This document shows positions 33,660 to 44,198 of a stretch of 64,000 nucleotides of DNA, piece after piece. How positions within the stretch are numbered: position 1 is the stretch's first letter; each line of letters starts with the position of its first letter. The stretch is from Candidatus Obscuribacterales bacterium (GTDB taxonomy: Bacteria > Cyanobacteriota > Vampirovibrionia > Obscuribacterales > Obscuribacteraceae), in the NCBI GenBank assembly GCA_019745415.1, contig JAIETF010000040.1, positions 51,725-115,724 on the forward strand. Direction: 5' to 3'. The position numbers and the translations under genes are program-made. The notes under the pieces were generated by a model that worked only from the letters and a program-made list of their open reading frames with translations, made no database searches and was not told where the DNA came from.

Positions 33660-35794
33660 TGGAAAAGCTTGAGAATAAGGGAAAGAAGGTCAAGAAGCCG
33701 AATAGACTCGCCGGCGAAGCCAGCACCTACCTCAAACAGCATGCCTTGAATCCGGTCGACTGGTTTCCCTGGGGAGAAGAAGCTCTGCAGAAAGCCAGGT
33801 TGGAAGAAAAACCAATCTTGCTATCAGTCGGTTATGCCGCCTGCCATTGGTGTCATGTCATGGAGCACGAGAGCTTCGAAGACGACGAGACAGCAGAAAT
33901 CATGAATCAAGGTTTCGTCAATATCAAGGTTGACAGAGAAGAACGCACCGACATTGATGAAATCTATATGAAGGCGGTGCAAGTTATGACTGGACACGGC
34001 GGCTGGCCCATGACCGTCTTCCTCACGCCAGAGCTGAAGCCTTTCTTCGGCGGCACTTATTTCCCCCCGGTGGAACGCCACGGCATGCCCTCTTTCAAAA
34101 GAGTCTTGAAACAAGTCTTGGTGGCTTGGCAAAACAACCGTGAAGATCTTGCCGCTTCCGCCGAAGAGCTGACCGAACATCTCCGCCTTATGGACCGGGT
34201 AAAAAGTGCAGAAAACAGCCTCACCGACCACCTCAAGGTCGGTGACGATTACCTAAATTACGGCACCATTTCTAGTGCCTTAGAAAAACTATTGCGCAAT
34301 TTCGATTCCACCTATGGCGGCTTCGGCGGTGCACCGAAGTTCCCCCACAGCTTCGCGATAGAGCTTTGTATGCGAGCCCAAGACAGAGTTTCGCAAGTAC
34401 AAGATTCGCGCAAAAGAGAATGCCTGACCCTAGTCGAAAAAACGCTCGACGGTATGGCAATCGGAGGCATACATGACCAGATCGGCGGTGGTTTCGCCCG
34501 CTATTCAGTAGACCGGAAGTGGTTGATACCACACTTTGAAAAAATGCTCTATGACAATGCCCTGTTAGCTCGCACATATTTGGACGGCTATCAGCTCAAG
34601 GGCAATCGCTTCTGGCTGCACACAGCCGAAAGAATTCTCTCTTTCGTAGACAGAGAGCTGGGCACCGAACTCGGCGGCTTCTATTCCAGCTTGGATGCCG
34701 ATTCGGAAGGAGAAGAAGGGAAGTTCTATGTCTTTACTCGAGAAGAGCTCAAAGCAATTTTAGGAGAAAGAGACGGACTTTGGTTTGCTGACCTTATGGG
34801 AGTGAGCGAAAGCGGCAATTTTGAGCACGGCACATCGGTCTTACACTTCCAAAAGCCTCCGCAGATGCTGGCCAAAGAAAGAGACATGAAGTATGAAGAC
34901 TTCATGCAAAGGGTAATTGAGCTAGGCGATAAGGTCTTAGCCGAGAGAGAAAAGCGAGTTAGACCAGGTCGAGACGAAAAGGTTCTCACCTCTTGGAACG
35001 CGCTCATGTTCTCGGCCTTCATCCAGGCATATCAAGTTACCGGAAAAGCAGAATATCGCCGTCGGGTCGAAAAGGGTATGCGCTTTATGCTCGAGCATCT
35101 GCTTGTGCAAGATAAGACAGGCAAAAGACTGCTGCGTGTTTACGGCAGCAAACTGCCTGGTTATCTAGACGACTATGGCGCTGTCATACAAGCCCTTCTC
35201 GACATGGCCTCAATAGATGCCGATGAAGTTTGGCTCAAAACCGCAGTCGAACTCGCCGATAGCGTTTTAGCCTTGTTTGCCGATACTGAAGAGGGCGGCT
35301 TCTATTACACTGCCAAAGACCACGAGACCCTAATCGTCAGACCAAGAAGTCACTTCGACGGCTCGGTACCCTCTGGTACCTCTTCCACCTGCATGGCCTT
35401 TCTTAGACTAGCTAAACTGACCAATTTGAGCCGCTTTGCCCAAGCCGCTGATGATGTTCTGAAGCTCTATGGGCCAAATCTCACAAGGCTTTCAGACCAG
35501 TTTGCCAATTTAATCTGCTGTCTCGATTTCAAACTTTCGCAGCCGAAAGAAATTGCCGTGGTATTGCCTGCAAAAGAAAGAAAGGCAGATGAAGAACTGC
35601 TGCTTGCACTCTACAAAAACTATAGCCCCTCAAAAGTGGTTGCGGTGAAAAGAGACGGGGTACAGTCTGAATTAGACCTATTCAAGGGAAGAGAGGCCAA
35701 AGGTGGCACCACCATTTTTGTCTGCCAAAACTTCACTTGCCAGGCACCGATAGCCGACGCTAAGGCCCTAGCTGAAGAGATGAAGAACTGGTAA
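33659..35794 (+). CDS. YyaL/DUF255 thioredoxin-domain protein
   Basis: The 711-residue protein begins with the diagnostic DUF255 thioredoxin-like domain: '[20 protein letters not shown]' (CxxC at the first helix) and '[11 protein letters not shown]...FFGGTYFPP'. An (alpha/alpha)6 glycosidase-like part follows, with '[33 protein letters not shown]' features and 'LTSWNALM'. The family (human SPATA20, bacterial YyaL) has no established biochemical activity. Its start overlaps the upstream glycosyltransferase stop by one base. Confidence 0.93.
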   Translation: MEKLENKGKKVKKPNRLAGEASTYLKQHALNPVDWFPWGEEALQKARLEEKPILLSVGYAACHWCHVMEHESFEDDETAEIMNQGFVNIKVDREERTDIDEIYMKAVQVMTGHGGWPMTVFLTPELKPFFGGTYFPPVERHGMPSFKRVLKQVLVAWQNNREDLAASAEELTEHLRLMDRVKSAENSLTDHLKVGDDYLNYGTISSALEKLLRNFDSTYGGFGGAPKFPHSFAIELCMRAQDRVSQVQDSRKRECLTLVEKTLDGMAIGGIHDQIGGGFARYSVDRKWLIPHFEKMLYDNALLARTYLDGYQLKGNRFWLHTAERILSFVDRELGTELGGFYSSLDADSEGEEGKFYVFTREELKAILGERDGLWFADLMGVSESGNFEHGTSVLHFQKPPQMLAKERDMKYEDFMQRVIELGDKVLAEREKRVRPGRDEKVLTSWNALMFSAFIQAYQVTGKAEYRRRVEKGMRFMLEHLLVQDKTGKRLLRVYGSKLPGYLDDYGAVIQALLDMASIDADEVWLKTAVELADSVLALFADTEEGGFYYTAKDHETLIVRPRSHFDGSVPSGTSSTCMAFLRLAKLTNLSRFAQAADDVLKLYGPNLTRLSDQFANLICCLDFKLSQPKEIAVVLPAKERKADEELLLALYKNYSPSKVVAVKRDGVQSELDLFKGREAKGGTTIFVCQNFTCQAPIADAKALAEEMKNW

Positions 35795-35827
35795 GCGCTT
35801 GCTTGCGTTATTTTTGCCCAGCAAAGG

Positions 35828-37009
35828 CTACATGATTGCTTTGATGAAATGCTTGAGCAATTCATCAAAGGGATAAACAGTCAGCAAAAGCGGAGTAAAT
35901 GGCAAGAGTACCGCAATCAAAAGGGCAATGACATTATCTTTCGATATGAGACAGACGCTCATATCTTTGACCACGTCATAGCTGCCATTCATGTCGGCCA
36001 AAGAAGATACGTCGGCAGCGCCGAGTAAATTGTCTTTATTCTGCTCAAAGTTATCTATCCACTTTTCTTTAAAGAGAGCGGCATGTTTATTGGCTAGAGC
36101 TCCATAGTCAAAGAGTCCATGTCTCTTTGCATCCATCAGCTTGGAAGTAAAGGCGACAAGAGGAGAAAGAATAATTGTCGCCATAATGAATGTTATTCCC
36201 ATAATCACATAGCGAAAAGAGTAAAGAGTCTTTCCTTCGAAGATTATCTGTTCAGCCAAAATACCAGAGGCTTGAATGGCGAAGGCAAAAGCCAAAACCG
36301 CAAATTTTGTATGCCCTGTCGAGACGAAGAGCAATCCGCCATGCCGGTCAGGATGTGTAGGCAAGAGTTTGAGCGGTAGTTTCTGTAAGCGAATCAGGAA
36401 AAGACTCCAGACCAGATAACGTAAAAGCCATCTCAACCAAAGAAAGCGCACCAAGGGCTTAGCCAAATAAATATAGTAGTTGAAGGCATGACTGGGTTCA
36501 TTACTACCCGGCAAAAGATGCCAGGTCGAAACGACGGGAGCATGCGTGCTGACATCGACCCACTGCCAAAAGAATACAAGAATGAGCAAAGAAAACTCTA
36601 AGAAGTCTGAATTGCGTAAGCGCAAATGATGCTGCACAATCGCTCTAAAGCGTTCATCATCTTGTGCCTCTACCAAATAATCACGCAGGTACTGCACAAC
36701 TTTCTTGAGCCAGGGGTCGATAAAGGTCTCGCAAGAAATGAGCAAGGGCACCACAAGCAGATAGCGCACCAACTCAGAAATATCGAATAAAAATGGCACA
36801 TGCACCGAGCGTCCTACCGCCAGCCCTTGCATTGCACTCAAGACAAGCAGAGGCACAAAAGTAAGCAGAAGGGTGATGATTATTCGCAGCCTAATTCCCT
36901 CTTTATCGCTATGGGCTATGCCGATGCGACTGAGCAAGGAATGAAGAAAGGCACCACTACCAATGGTGAATTCTTCTGCAATTGGTTCTTTTGATGGGGC
37001 GTCGGTCAT
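35828..37009 (-). CDS. Polytopic membrane protein of unknown function
   Basis: The 393-residue protein has about six to seven hydrophobic helices (near 43-65, 83-105, 140-158, 190-215, 240-260, 270-295 and 360-383), with a long charged loop near 110-140. I do not recognise the family. It is the last gene of a minus-strand set with the TMTC-like gene (26-base gap) and the zinc-ribbon TPR gene, so a role linked to envelope glycosylation is possible but only by context. Confidence 0.75.
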   Translation of the reverse strand: MTDAPSKEPIAEEFTIGSGAFLHSLLSRIGIAHSDKEGIRLRIIITLLLTFVPLLVLSAMQGLAVGRSVHVPFLFDISELVRYLLVVPLLISCETFIDPWLKKVVQYLRDYLVEAQDDERFRAIVQHHLRLRNSDFLEFSLLILVFFWQWVDVSTHAPVVSTWHLLPGSNEPSHAFNYYIYLAKPLVRFLWLRWLLRYLVWSLFLIRLQKLPLKLLPTHPDRHGGLLFVSTGHTKFAVLAFAFAIQASGILAEQIIFEGKTLYSFRYVIMGITFIMATIILSPLVAFTSKLMDAKRHGLFDYGALANKHAALFKEKWIDNFEQNKDNLLGAADVSSLADMNGSYDVVKDMSVCLISKDNVIALLIAVLLPFTPLLLTVYPFDELLKHFIKAIM

Positions 37010-37035
37010 AATTACCTATTTAGAGCCTAAGGGCT

Positions 37036-39285
37036 CTACTTAGTCTTCTCTTTCACCACAAGCTCGTTTGGACCTTCGTTGTCCAATTCTTTCGATGGCT
37101 TCGGCGGCACCACCAAAAAGAGTCTCAACTTGCTTTCAATATCCTTGTCTTTCAGAAGGGCTTCTTTTCTTCGTTCTTCAGCAATCTCAGGGCGGCCATT
37201 CTGTTTTTCCAGTCCGCTCAATATGAGCAATGCCTCGGCGGAAGGATGTTCGACATTGTCCCAATACATAGACATAATCTCAAAGCCCTTATTGATTCGA
37301 CCAGACTCCAGGGCCGCTCTAGCAAAGAGCAATCTCGTCGACTCGGTATTGTGCAGGCGGTATGCCAGTTTGGCAGCACCATAAGCCTGCTCCATTCGTT
37401 CCTTGTAGCCGGTGGAAAGAGCAGCAAGCGCCACAGGAAAGGCAAATTCGGGATCATTGAGATCGAAGCGCCTTCCAAAGTCAAACTGTTTACAGGCTAG
37501 TTCCGGCGATTCCGGCTTCCCTTCCGAAAAGATTGCCCTGCCATAAGCGAGGTAATTGCGGGCGGTGGTGGGTTCCCACTTAATTCCTTCCAGAGCACAA
37601 GCCTTCACTTTAGCAATGTCTTCCGCTGTTTTGAGTTTGTCGAGCATTGTCATTGAGCGAGCGATACCACCGCGGGCAAAGCCTTTTAAGCGTTCTGAAA
37701 GCTTATATTTTTCTGCCAATTCAAGAGCTTTTTCGTAGTCAAACAAGGCGGCTTGATAATCGCGGGCAGATTGCTGAAAATTGCCCATGGCTAGATAGCC
37801 CAAGGGAAGCTCTTGAGTCTTAGCTAGAGCCAGCTGAGCTTCATCGCGACCGACAGACAGCTTGACACCGCCGTCCAATGTATGATGGAAAGCTAATAAC
37901 GCCGTAGTATAGGGGTCGCCTTGTTTCTTAACCGGCGACAAAAGAGCATCATTGTTGGCATAGGCTCGATCACGCCAGATACAAAAGCCGCTCAGCACCA
38001 AAATTGGCAAGCTCGCTAAAGCAAGATACTTCTTGCTATAACCGGTGGCAGCCACTTCTATATCATCCATTTTGACGTGCCCAAGCCGGCTGATTACAGT
38101 ATCGCTAAGCAATAGGCTCAGGCCGAAAAGAGAAAAGAAGAAACGAGTTCCTTCACCGCAGGTAGTGGCAGGCAAAAGCAGTTGGGGCAAAAGTCCTATT
38201 AAAAACAGATAGCTGCCCAAGAAGGAAAAGGGCTTATTGCGCAACAAATAAAGTGAGACCAGAGCTAAGACAATGATGGCAGCGCCGCCGGCAGCCGCTA
38301 AGTCAAAACCAGTCGATTCGAATAACTGAGCCGGATAAACAGTCAAACCAAACGGCAAAATGAAAGACTTAACCAAATAAGCCAGTACCTTGAGTTCGGT
38401 GGTGAAGTAGCTGAGCCAAGCCATTTTGGGCAGACCTAAAGTAAAGACATCGGGAAGTCGATGATCCAACTTCAAGATAAAAGGAAGAGAGAGCGCCACC
38501 AAAAGTAGCGAGCCAAGCTCATAACTTCTTTCGTAAACGAAGGTTTTCCAGCTAATTTGACGGGGCTTGCCCATGAGAGTCAAAACCAGCATGGTCAATG
38601 GCAGGCTCAGTGCCGTCGCCGACGAGAACAATGAAACCACGATGAGCAGATAAGCAGAAAGACTATAGCCCACCGAAGCAGAAACGGACTTAGCGTGGAA
38701 GCCTTTAAGATAAGCCAGACAAGCCGACATATAGAGCAAGAAACAGAGAATGGGAGCACGCCCCGAAATATAGGAAACCGCCTCACAGCTCAAAGGATGC
38801 GCTGCAAAAAGAGCGCAGGCGAAAAGGGGCACAAAATTGAGAAAGCCCCGATAGGAGACAAAGCCGCCCTCAACTAAAACTAGAGCCAAATTATGCAAAA
38901 GAAAAAAAGCTACGATTATGCCAAGAGCGGTGAAGAGCAAGTTTGTGGCATGATAAACCCCAGGCGCTTCCATATGCCCGCTTTGATAATCAAAAGCCAT
39001 GGTTAGACGAGTGAGAGGCTCGCTCAAGGGTTTCATAAAGGCGTCGGTGTATAGCTCGTACCATATAGGCTCCCATCTCTCGCGCTTTACTGAAACGGCG
39101 CCAAAGGGCCTGACATTGAAACGATCATCCAAGACAAAATCGTTCCAAATGGCAGTGCAATGGGAAATAGATACAACCAATAAGAGTAAAGAAGCAAAAA
39201 GGGCTGGGCGAATACGCACCTTCCAACCAGGCTGAGGCTTGGCAGTAGGAGTAATAGGCTGTTTCTTTGCCTTCTTAAAGACCAA
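37036..39285 (-). CDS. TMTC-like GT-C membrane protein with C-terminal TPRs
   Basis: The 749-residue protein has about eleven membrane helices after a basic tip. The first extracytoplasmic loop opens with 'WNDFVLDDRF' (Asp53-Asp54), the acidic pair typical of GT-C lipid-linked-sugar transferases such as TMTC and PMT enzymes. The soluble C-terminus (about 480-740) is made of TPR units ('YLAMGNFQQSARDYQAALFDYEKALELAEKY'-type in family terms). This architecture points to O-glycosylation of exported proteins, an inference. The upstream zinc-ribbon gene ends four bases before its start. Confidence 0.8.
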   Translation of the reverse strand: MVFKKAKKQPITPTAKPQPGWKVRIRPALFASLLLLVVSISHCTAIWNDFVLDDRFNVRPFGAVSVKRERWEPIWYELYTDAFMKPLSEPLTRLTMAFDYQSGHMEAPGVYHATNLLFTALGIIVAFFLLHNLALVLVEGGFVSYRGFLNFVPLFACALFAAHPLSCEAVSYISGRAPILCFLLYMSACLAYLKGFHAKSVSASVGYSLSAYLLIVVSLFSSATALSLPLTMLVLTLMGKPRQISWKTFVYERSYELGSLLLVALSLPFILKLDHRLPDVFTLGLPKMAWLSYFTTELKVLAYLVKSFILPFGLTVYPAQLFESTGFDLAAAGGAAIIVLALVSLYLLRNKPFSFLGSYLFLIGLLPQLLLPATTCGEGTRFFFSLFGLSLLLSDTVISRLGHVKMDDIEVAATGYSKKYLALASLPILVLSGFCIWRDRAYANNDALLSPVKKQGDPYTTALLAFHHTLDGGVKLSVGRDEAQLALAKTQELPLGYLAMGNFQQSARDYQAALFDYEKALELAEKYKLSERLKGFARGGIARSMTMLDKLKTAEDIAKVKACALEGIKWEPTTARNYLAYGRAIFSEGKPESPELACKQFDFGRRFDLNDPEFAFPVALAALSTGYKERMEQAYGAAKLAYRLHNTESTRLLFARAALESGRINKGFEIMSMYWDNVEHPSAEALLILSGLEKQNGRPEIAEERRKEALLKDKDIESKLRLFLVVPPKPSKELDNEGPNELVVKEKTK

Positions 39286-39289
39286 GTTA

Positions 39290-40336
39290 TCAGAACTCCT
39301 TCATTCCGCCTTCAAGCCATTCTTCATAAGTAGGCGGTTCGGCGGTATTCTCGCTGCCTCGTTTGAAATAAGCGGAGAGGAGTTCGTTATATCGAGCAAT
39401 CTTGCCAAGCCGGCTAGCAGCCTGATTAGCCACGACCTCAGTCTCGGCAAGATCTCTAGAATTAGCAAGCTGCCCAGGAAGAGGAGCGGCCGCTGCATGG
39501 TTAAAAGTGCCCTTATCATGCGGCTTTGTCTCCTGCGCTTTCTTTTGAGGCAAGACAGTATTGACTGCTTTGTCCAGCTTTGAAAAGCCTGCATGTTCTT
39601 GGATCAACTCACTTGGCGCTAGACCGGTCGGCAAACTAGAATCAACGTCGACAGTCTGCATAATCACCTGTGAAAACTCACGAGGCAAGGCTTTATTTGA
39701 GTTATCAGTTATCAGCCGCTTCACTTCATCATAACGAGCAAAGGCTGGAGAGATTCGACTAAAGGCCGTGACCGCATCACGAAAATGTCCACTTTGCTCA
39801 AGCTTGAGACCATGACTGTAGAGGCATTGATCAAGAAGGGCTTTGATCTCGTCTCGACCCTTAAAATTGCGGCTGCTATTCTCTTCCAGGGTGCGACTGA
39901 GAAGATTGACAGCACTCTCTTCTTCGCCGCGAGCAACATAGCTTCTCGCTTTCTCTAATACGACTCGACTATCTGTCGTATTGAAGCCGCTCACAGTTTC
40001 GTAGGCAGTAAAGGCAAAAACAGCGCCCAAAATGAGCAAGGACGCCAAAAGACCGGTTTTAAAGCAATCGCTTGCAGAAAAACGAGTGCGCCGCTGAGGG
40101 GAGCGTCGCAGGCTAAATGACTGCCCTTCATCAAAAAATGATTCGAAGTCGTCGGTGGAAACTCGGCGAGCAGTCTCTTTCGACTTCTCTAAGAGTACGG
40201 GCGTCACATAATCACTGCAATCAAGGCAAAAGTTCTGCCTATTGCGGATGGGCTTTTGACAGCTGGGGCATCCCAAAACTTTTGAACTTCTAGTTTGAAA
40301 TTTCTGGTTTGACATCGATTTCAGTTTAGCACTCAT
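39290..40336 (-). CDS. Zinc-ribbon membrane protein with helical repeats
   Basis: The 348-residue protein starts with a zinc ribbon (Cys23, Cys26, Cys37, Cys40). A polar linker and one membrane helix (about 93-113) follow, then an extracytoplasmic TPR-like helical region ('EKARSYVARGEEESAVNLLSRTL'-type). A start at ATG 40315 is also possible. The ribbon would be cytoplasmic and the repeats outside. It heads the three-gene operon with the GT-C protein. Function unknown. Confidence 0.75.
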   Translation of the reverse strand: MSAKLKSMSNQKFQTRSSKVLGCPSCQKPIRNRQNFCLDCSDYVTPVLLEKSKETARRVSTDDFESFFDEGQSFSLRRSPQRRTRFSASDCFKTGLLASLLILGAVFAFTAYETVSGFNTTDSRVVLEKARSYVARGEEESAVNLLSRTLEENSSRNFKGRDEIKALLDQCLYSHGLKLEQSGHFRDAVTAFSRISPAFARYDEVKRLITDNSNKALPREFSQVIMQTVDVDSSLPTGLAPSELIQEHAGFSKLDKAVNTVLPQKKAQETKPHDKGTFNHAAAAPLPGQLANSRDLAETEVVANQAASRLGKIARYNELLSAYFKRGSENTAEPPTYEEWLEGGMKEF

Positions 40337-40409
40337 CTTAAATAAGTCCGAGGATTGACTTCACTTTTTGCGCTAAAATTGCGACTGTAGCCCTATTTGA
40401 TATAAAAAG

Positions 40410-40772
40410 ATGACCGAAGTAGACAGCAAGCTCACAAAAGAAGAGCGCCGCAAAGCTTTAGAGGAAGCCGAAAAGGCTGAATTTTGGCAATCGGTAAAAG
40501 CCTTGTATATACCTTTTTCGCTCTTTATTGCCTGCTGTATTTTTGCTGCCGGAGTCTTCCTGGTCTATTACAACGAACCGGCCGGCTGGGGATTTATCGG
40601 AACCACAGTAGTCATTGCTATCTCGGCCTTTATAGCCCTCTTTCGCTTCCAAAATAAGTTCAGAGCCAAGGGCATTATTCCTAATCGCGAAGACGAGAAA
40701 ATAGGCAGCAAAGAAAAAGCAGCCGATAAAGTCGGCGGTGCCGCCGCCGTATCGGAAGAGCAGGCGAAGTAG
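40410..40772 (+). CDS. Small two-helix membrane protein
   Basis: The 120-residue protein has a charged N-terminal helix (residues 5-28) and two membrane helices (about 32-54 and 59-78). Its cytoplasmic tail is Lys/Glu/Ala-rich. A terminator follows. No family recognised. Confidence 0.7.
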   Translation: MTEVDSKLTKEERRKALEEAEKAEFWQSVKALYIPFSLFIACCIFAAGVFLVYYNEPAGWGFIGTTVVIAISAFIALFRFQNKFRAKGIIPNREDEKIGSKEKAADKVGGAAAVSEEQAK

Positions 40773-40798
40773 TCTTAAATCAGATGACTTAGACCTAG

Positions 40799-40830
40799 AA
40801 AAAGACTTAGTGTTGGCTAAGTCTTTTTTT
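40799..40830 (+). terminator. Rho-independent terminator
   Basis: AAAAAGACTTAG pairs with CTAAGTCTTTTT around a six-base loop and runs into a T tract. It ends the small membrane protein transcript. Confidence 0.88.
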
Positions 40831-40854
40831 CACAAAAGCACTGTTGAAAGAATC

Positions 40855-40896
40855 TCAAAATTGAAAGAGCCACCAACTTAAGTTGGAGACTCTTTC
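40855..40896 (-). terminator. Terminator of the ribosomal protein supercluster
   Basis: On the minus strand GAAAGAG and CTCTTTC arms enclose an inner CCAAC/GTTGG stem with two mismatches. CAATTTT follows. It lies 29 bases after the rpsI stop. Confidence 0.65.
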
Positions 40897-40924
40897 CAAA
40901 ATATTGCCGATAGCAATCGGGCGA

Positions 40925-41323
40925 TTAACGCTTGGAGAACTGGAAGCGTTTACGAGCTCTCTTGCGACCATATTTTTTACGCTCTTTGACGCGGGGGTCG
41001 CGAGTAAGCAGACCTTCGCCTCTCAAGACTGAACGGTTCTGCGGTGCCGCTTCTGAAAGAGCTCTGGCGATGCCATGACGAATGGCGCCGATTTGACCGG
41101 CGATACCACCGCCGCGCACCAGCACATGAACGTCGAAACGTCCCATGGCGTCGGCAGCATGGAATGCGGTGAAAATCTCTTTACGCAGAGCATCTCTGCC
41201 GCCGACATAGTCATCCATGGTGCGGCTATTAATGGTCACCTGTCCGGTGCCGGGCACCAGACGCACTCTGGCGGTGGCTGATTTTCTTCTGCCGGTGCCG
41301 ATGTACTGAATTACGCTAGACAT
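40925..41323 (-). CDS. rpsI: Ribosomal protein S9
   Basis: The 132-residue protein has the S9 signatures 'YIGTGRRKSATARVRLVPGTG' (first strand) and 'VRGGGIAGQIGAIRHGIARAL', and the invariant basic C-terminus ending KRFQFSKR, whose last residues contact tRNA in the P site. It is the last gene of the cluster, 42 bases after rplM, the usual L13-S9 pair. Confidence 0.98.
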   Translation of the reverse strand: MSSVIQYIGTGRRKSATARVRLVPGTGQVTINSRTMDDYVGGRDALRKEIFTAFHAADAMGRFDVHVLVRGGGIAGQIGAIRHGIARALSEAAPQNRSVLRGEGLLTRDPRVKERKKYGRKRARKRFQFSKR

Positions 41324-41365
41324 TTGCCTCTTCTTCCTGATTTACCTTAGAAATTCTAATTCCAA

Positions 41366-41812
41366 TTAAGCGGTCACATGTTTGGGCAGCTCATGCTGCG
41401 CCGGCTTCTGGGCGGCGTGCGGATGAGTTGCACCGGCATAGACTTTCAGTTTGGTGAACTGCTGATCGCCAAGACGTGTGTGGGGCAGCATGCCGCGCAC
41501 CGCGCGTTCGATAATGGCAATCGGACGTCTCTGTCTGAGATGAGCCAAGCTCTCTTCTTTGAAACCACCCGGGAATCCGGAATGTCTTCTGTAGAACTTG
41601 TCGGTCTCTTTCTTGCCGGAGACCTGGATTTTCTCAGCGTTAACTACTACGACGAAATCACCACAATCAACGTGAGGTGTGAATTCGGGCTTGTGCTTGC
41701 CTCTCAAAAGATTGGCCACTTCAGCAGCAAGACGACCGAGGGTTTTACCTTCGGCATCAACAACGAGCCACTCTCTTGTGACTTCCTCTGATTTAGGGCA
41801 ATAGGTTTTCAC
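41366..41812 (-). CDS. rplM: Ribosomal protein L13
   Basis: The 148-residue large-subunit protein shows '[47 protein letters not shown]' features in order, then '[12 protein letters not shown]' and '[12 protein letters not shown]'. The start overlaps the truA stop by four bases (ATGA-type), so translation is coupled to truA. Confidence 0.98.
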   Translation of the reverse strand: MKTYCPKSEEVTREWLVVDAEGKTLGRLAAEVANLLRGKHKPEFTPHVDCGDFVVVVNAEKIQVSGKKETDKFYRRHSGFPGGFKEESLAHLRQRRPIAIIERAVRGMLPHTRLGDQQFTKLKVYAGATHPHAAQKPAQHELPKHVTA

Positions 41813-42636
41813 TCTCTTAACTCCTCGATGGTCAGCCCTGTGTCATTTTGAAAGAGCTGAAAATGATCAGGGTACCTGACCGCATTTAGCGTCAACCCCC
41901 AGGGGGGAGCAGTGGGGCCGGTGAGCAATCTGTCGTGACTGGCAAGGGCCTGCTCGACAGCTTCAACACCCCTCTTGCCGAGACCTATATCGATAAGAGT
42001 CCCGACAATAATGCGGACCATATTGTACACGAAGTGATCGGCTGCAATCCAGAATTCAAGCTCGCCTTCACGTAAATTCAATAATTCAGCCCGCCTGACT
42101 GTGCAGATTGTAGAGCTATTATCTGAATTGGAAGACTTAAAGGAAGCGAAGTCATGACGTCCCAAAAGGCTAGAAGCCGCACTGCGCATAGCTTTCAGGT
42201 CGAGAGGCTGGCGCACGAAATAGTGAGTATCTTTTAAGAGCGTAGATCTCTGAGATCGGTTCAAAATCCGATACACATATTCTCTCTCGACAGCGCTAAA
42301 ACGTGCATGGAATTCGGATGGGACATTGGCTATAGCAGTTATGCTCATTTCCTTAATGACAATCCCGTTCAAACGCCAAGTCAAATCAAATATTTCAGAC
42401 TGACTAAGTGCTTGCCGCCCCTCGGGTAAGACCACGTGCACCACTTGCCCCCTGGCACTGACACCGCTATCGGTGCGTCCTGAAAAGATGGCGCGCAGGG
42501 GCTGACCAAACAAGATGGCAAGCGCTCTCTCCAGTTCTTGCTGCACAGTCAAAACGCCCTCTTGATACTGAGAACCGTGAAATTTCTTTCCGGTGTACTC
42601 GATCAAAAGGGCGAATTTATTAGCTTCGACAGTCAA
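41809..42636 (-). CDS. truA: tRNA pseudouridine synthase A
   Basis: The 275-residue enzyme makes pseudouridine at positions 38-40 of tRNA anticodon arms. The catalytic Asp lies in '[16 protein letters not shown]' (about 57-71), and '[16 protein letters not shown]', 'HDFASFKSS' and '[13 protein letters not shown]' complete the family pattern. Position between rplQ and rplM is classic for Firmicutes and Cyanobacteria. Confidence 0.96.
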   Translation of the reverse strand: MTVEANKFALLIEYTGKKFHGSQYQEGVLTVQQELERALAILFGQPLRAIFSGRTDSGVSARGQVVHVVLPEGRQALSQSEIFDLTWRLNGIVIKEMSITAIANVPSEFHARFSAVEREYVYRILNRSQRSTLLKDTHYFVRQPLDLKAMRSAASSLLGRHDFASFKSSNSDNSSTICTVRRAELLNLREGELEFWIAADHFVYNMVRIIVGTLIDIGLGKRGVEAVEQALASHDRLLTGPTAPPWGLTLNAVRYPDHFQLFQNDTGLTIEELRE

Positions 42637-42649
42637 CTATCTTGTCTTA

Positions 42650-43075
42650 TTAGACCAGTTGAATGATAGCCATTTCGGTGCAATCACCGCGACGGGGACC
42701 AGCTTTAATAATGCGGGTGTAGCCGCCGTTGCGATCTTTGTAGCGGGGAGCGAGCTCGTCGAAGACTCTGGTGACGACATCTTTGTCGTAAACAAAGGCA
42801 CCGACCTGACGACGCAAATGCACAACCCGAGCCACTTTCTTGGCGGCTTCAGCATCACCTTTCTTGGCTTTCTCGTGCAAATCTTTGTAGTCGCCGAACT
42901 GACCTTTCTTACCTTTGGTGATCAGACGTTCGGCGCAAGAGCGCACTGCTTTAGCCTTGGCGAGAGTGGTGACAATCTCGTCGCGACGCAGAAGCTCGGT
43001 GGCCAGTGCTCTCAAGACAGCTTTCCGCTGGTCGGCGGGGCGTCCCAATTGATTGCCGGGTACTCTATGACGCAT
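42650..43075 (-). CDS. rplQ: Ribosomal protein L17
   Basis: The 141-residue protein begins 'MRHRVPGNQLGRPADQRKAVL', the L17 signature, and includes 'TTLAKAKAVRSCAERLITKGK' and 'NGGYTRIIK'. It lines the outside of the polypeptide exit tunnel. It follows rpoA as in most bacteria. Confidence 0.98.
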   Translation of the reverse strand: MRHRVPGNQLGRPADQRKAVLRALATELLRRDEIVTTLAKAKAVRSCAERLITKGKKGQFGDYKDLHEKAKKGDAEAAKKVARVVHLRRQVGAFVYDKDVVTRVFDELAPRYKDRNGGYTRIIKAGPRRGDCTEMAIIQLV

Positions 43076-43187
43076 GACTCTATCCTTCTAAGATCCTTTT
43101 TGATTTGACTAAAATCGATTTCGACTTAATTCGCCTAGGGCAGTCCGTTTCCGGAACTATCAGCAAAGAATTGCCTTGCCTAAACGC

Positions 43188-44135
43188 TTATTTGTCTTTG
43201 GGGGTATCTGCCAAAGTGAGACCGAACTGCCTGAGGCGCTCGATTACTTCATCGGCTGACTTCTTACCAAAGTTCTTGATGTTCATCAGATCATCGTAGG
43301 TGAGCTTGAGCAGTTCACCGAGCGAGTTGATGTTGGCTCTCTTCAAGCAGTTGTAGGCTCTCACTGAAAGCTCCAGTTCCTCGATAGAAATAGAGCTATG
43401 CTTGCCGTCTTGTTGCTGAGGCTGAGTTGCAGCCGGCACCATAGGCTTGCCGGAGAGTTCGGCTATCGGGAGCAGGTGCTCGACGATTTGACGAGCAGCT
43501 TGAGAAATGGCTTCTGTTGCATCGATAGAACCATTGGACCAGAGCTCTATTGTGAGCTTGTCGAAGTCGGTTGATTCACCAACACGGGTCGGTTCTACGT
43601 TGTATGCCACTTTGCGGATAGGCATAAAGACGGCATCGATGGGGAGCACGTCGATAGCCTGTTTAAAATGGCTGTGGGAGTCGGCGGGAACATAACCACG
43701 ACCGCGCTCGACTGTGATCTCAGCTCTCAAGCGGCCGCCTTCGGCCAGAGTGCAGAGTTGCCAGTCTGGGTTGATGATGGTGGCATCGGCAGGACACATG
43801 ATGTCGCGGCCGGTGACAGGTCCCTGACGATCTATATCTAAATGAAGATACTGAGGATCGTTGCTGAAAGTCTTGACGACAAGCCCCTTCAGGTTGAGCA
43901 TGACGTCGATGACGTCTTCCAGTACGCCGGGCACTGTGGTGAACTCATGAGTAACACCTTCAATGCGCACAGCACTGACTGCAGAACCATCGAGAGAGGA
44001 AAGAAGAACACGTCTGAGGGCATTGCCCAGGGTTGTTCCATATCCCTTTTCTAGTGGCTCGATTACGAATTTACCGTAGATTGAGCCGTCTGTTCCGGTT
44101 TTATTCTCTAGGCACTTGATTCTTAGAGGTTCCAT
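43188..44135 (-). CDS. rpoA: RNA polymerase alpha subunit
   Basis: The 315-residue protein has the N-terminal assembly domain ('EPLEKGYGTTLGNALRRVLLSSL', 'GVTHEFTTVPGVLEDV', 'VERGRGYVPAD') and the C-terminal DNA/activator-binding domain (about 245-310, 'LELSVRAYNCLKRANINSLGELL'). A Gln/His-containing linker (about 225-240) joins them. It sits between rpsD and rplQ in the alpha operon. Confidence 0.98.
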   Translation of the reverse strand: MEPLRIKCLENKTGTDGSIYGKFVIEPLEKGYGTTLGNALRRVLLSSLDGSAVSAVRIEGVTHEFTTVPGVLEDVIDVMLNLKGLVVKTFSNDPQYLHLDIDRQGPVTGRDIMCPADATIINPDWQLCTLAEGGRLRAEITVERGRGYVPADSHSHFKQAIDVLPIDAVFMPIRKVAYNVEPTRVGESTDFDKLTIELWSNGSIDATEAISQAARQIVEHLLPIAELSGKPMVPAATQPQQQDGKHSSISIEELELSVRAYNCLKRANINSLGELLKLTYDDLMNIKNFGKKSADEVIERLRQFGLTLADTPKDK

Positions 44136-44198
44136 ATTCTCTCCGTGAATGAATGTGTTTGACGAAGCACTATGACCATGACCTCACGGTCAGTCAGA

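Noticed and set aside
40326..40334. TTAGCACTC, half of a CIRCE element
   Set aside because: There is no matching GAGTGCTAA nine bases away, and the neighbouring genes are not chaperones.
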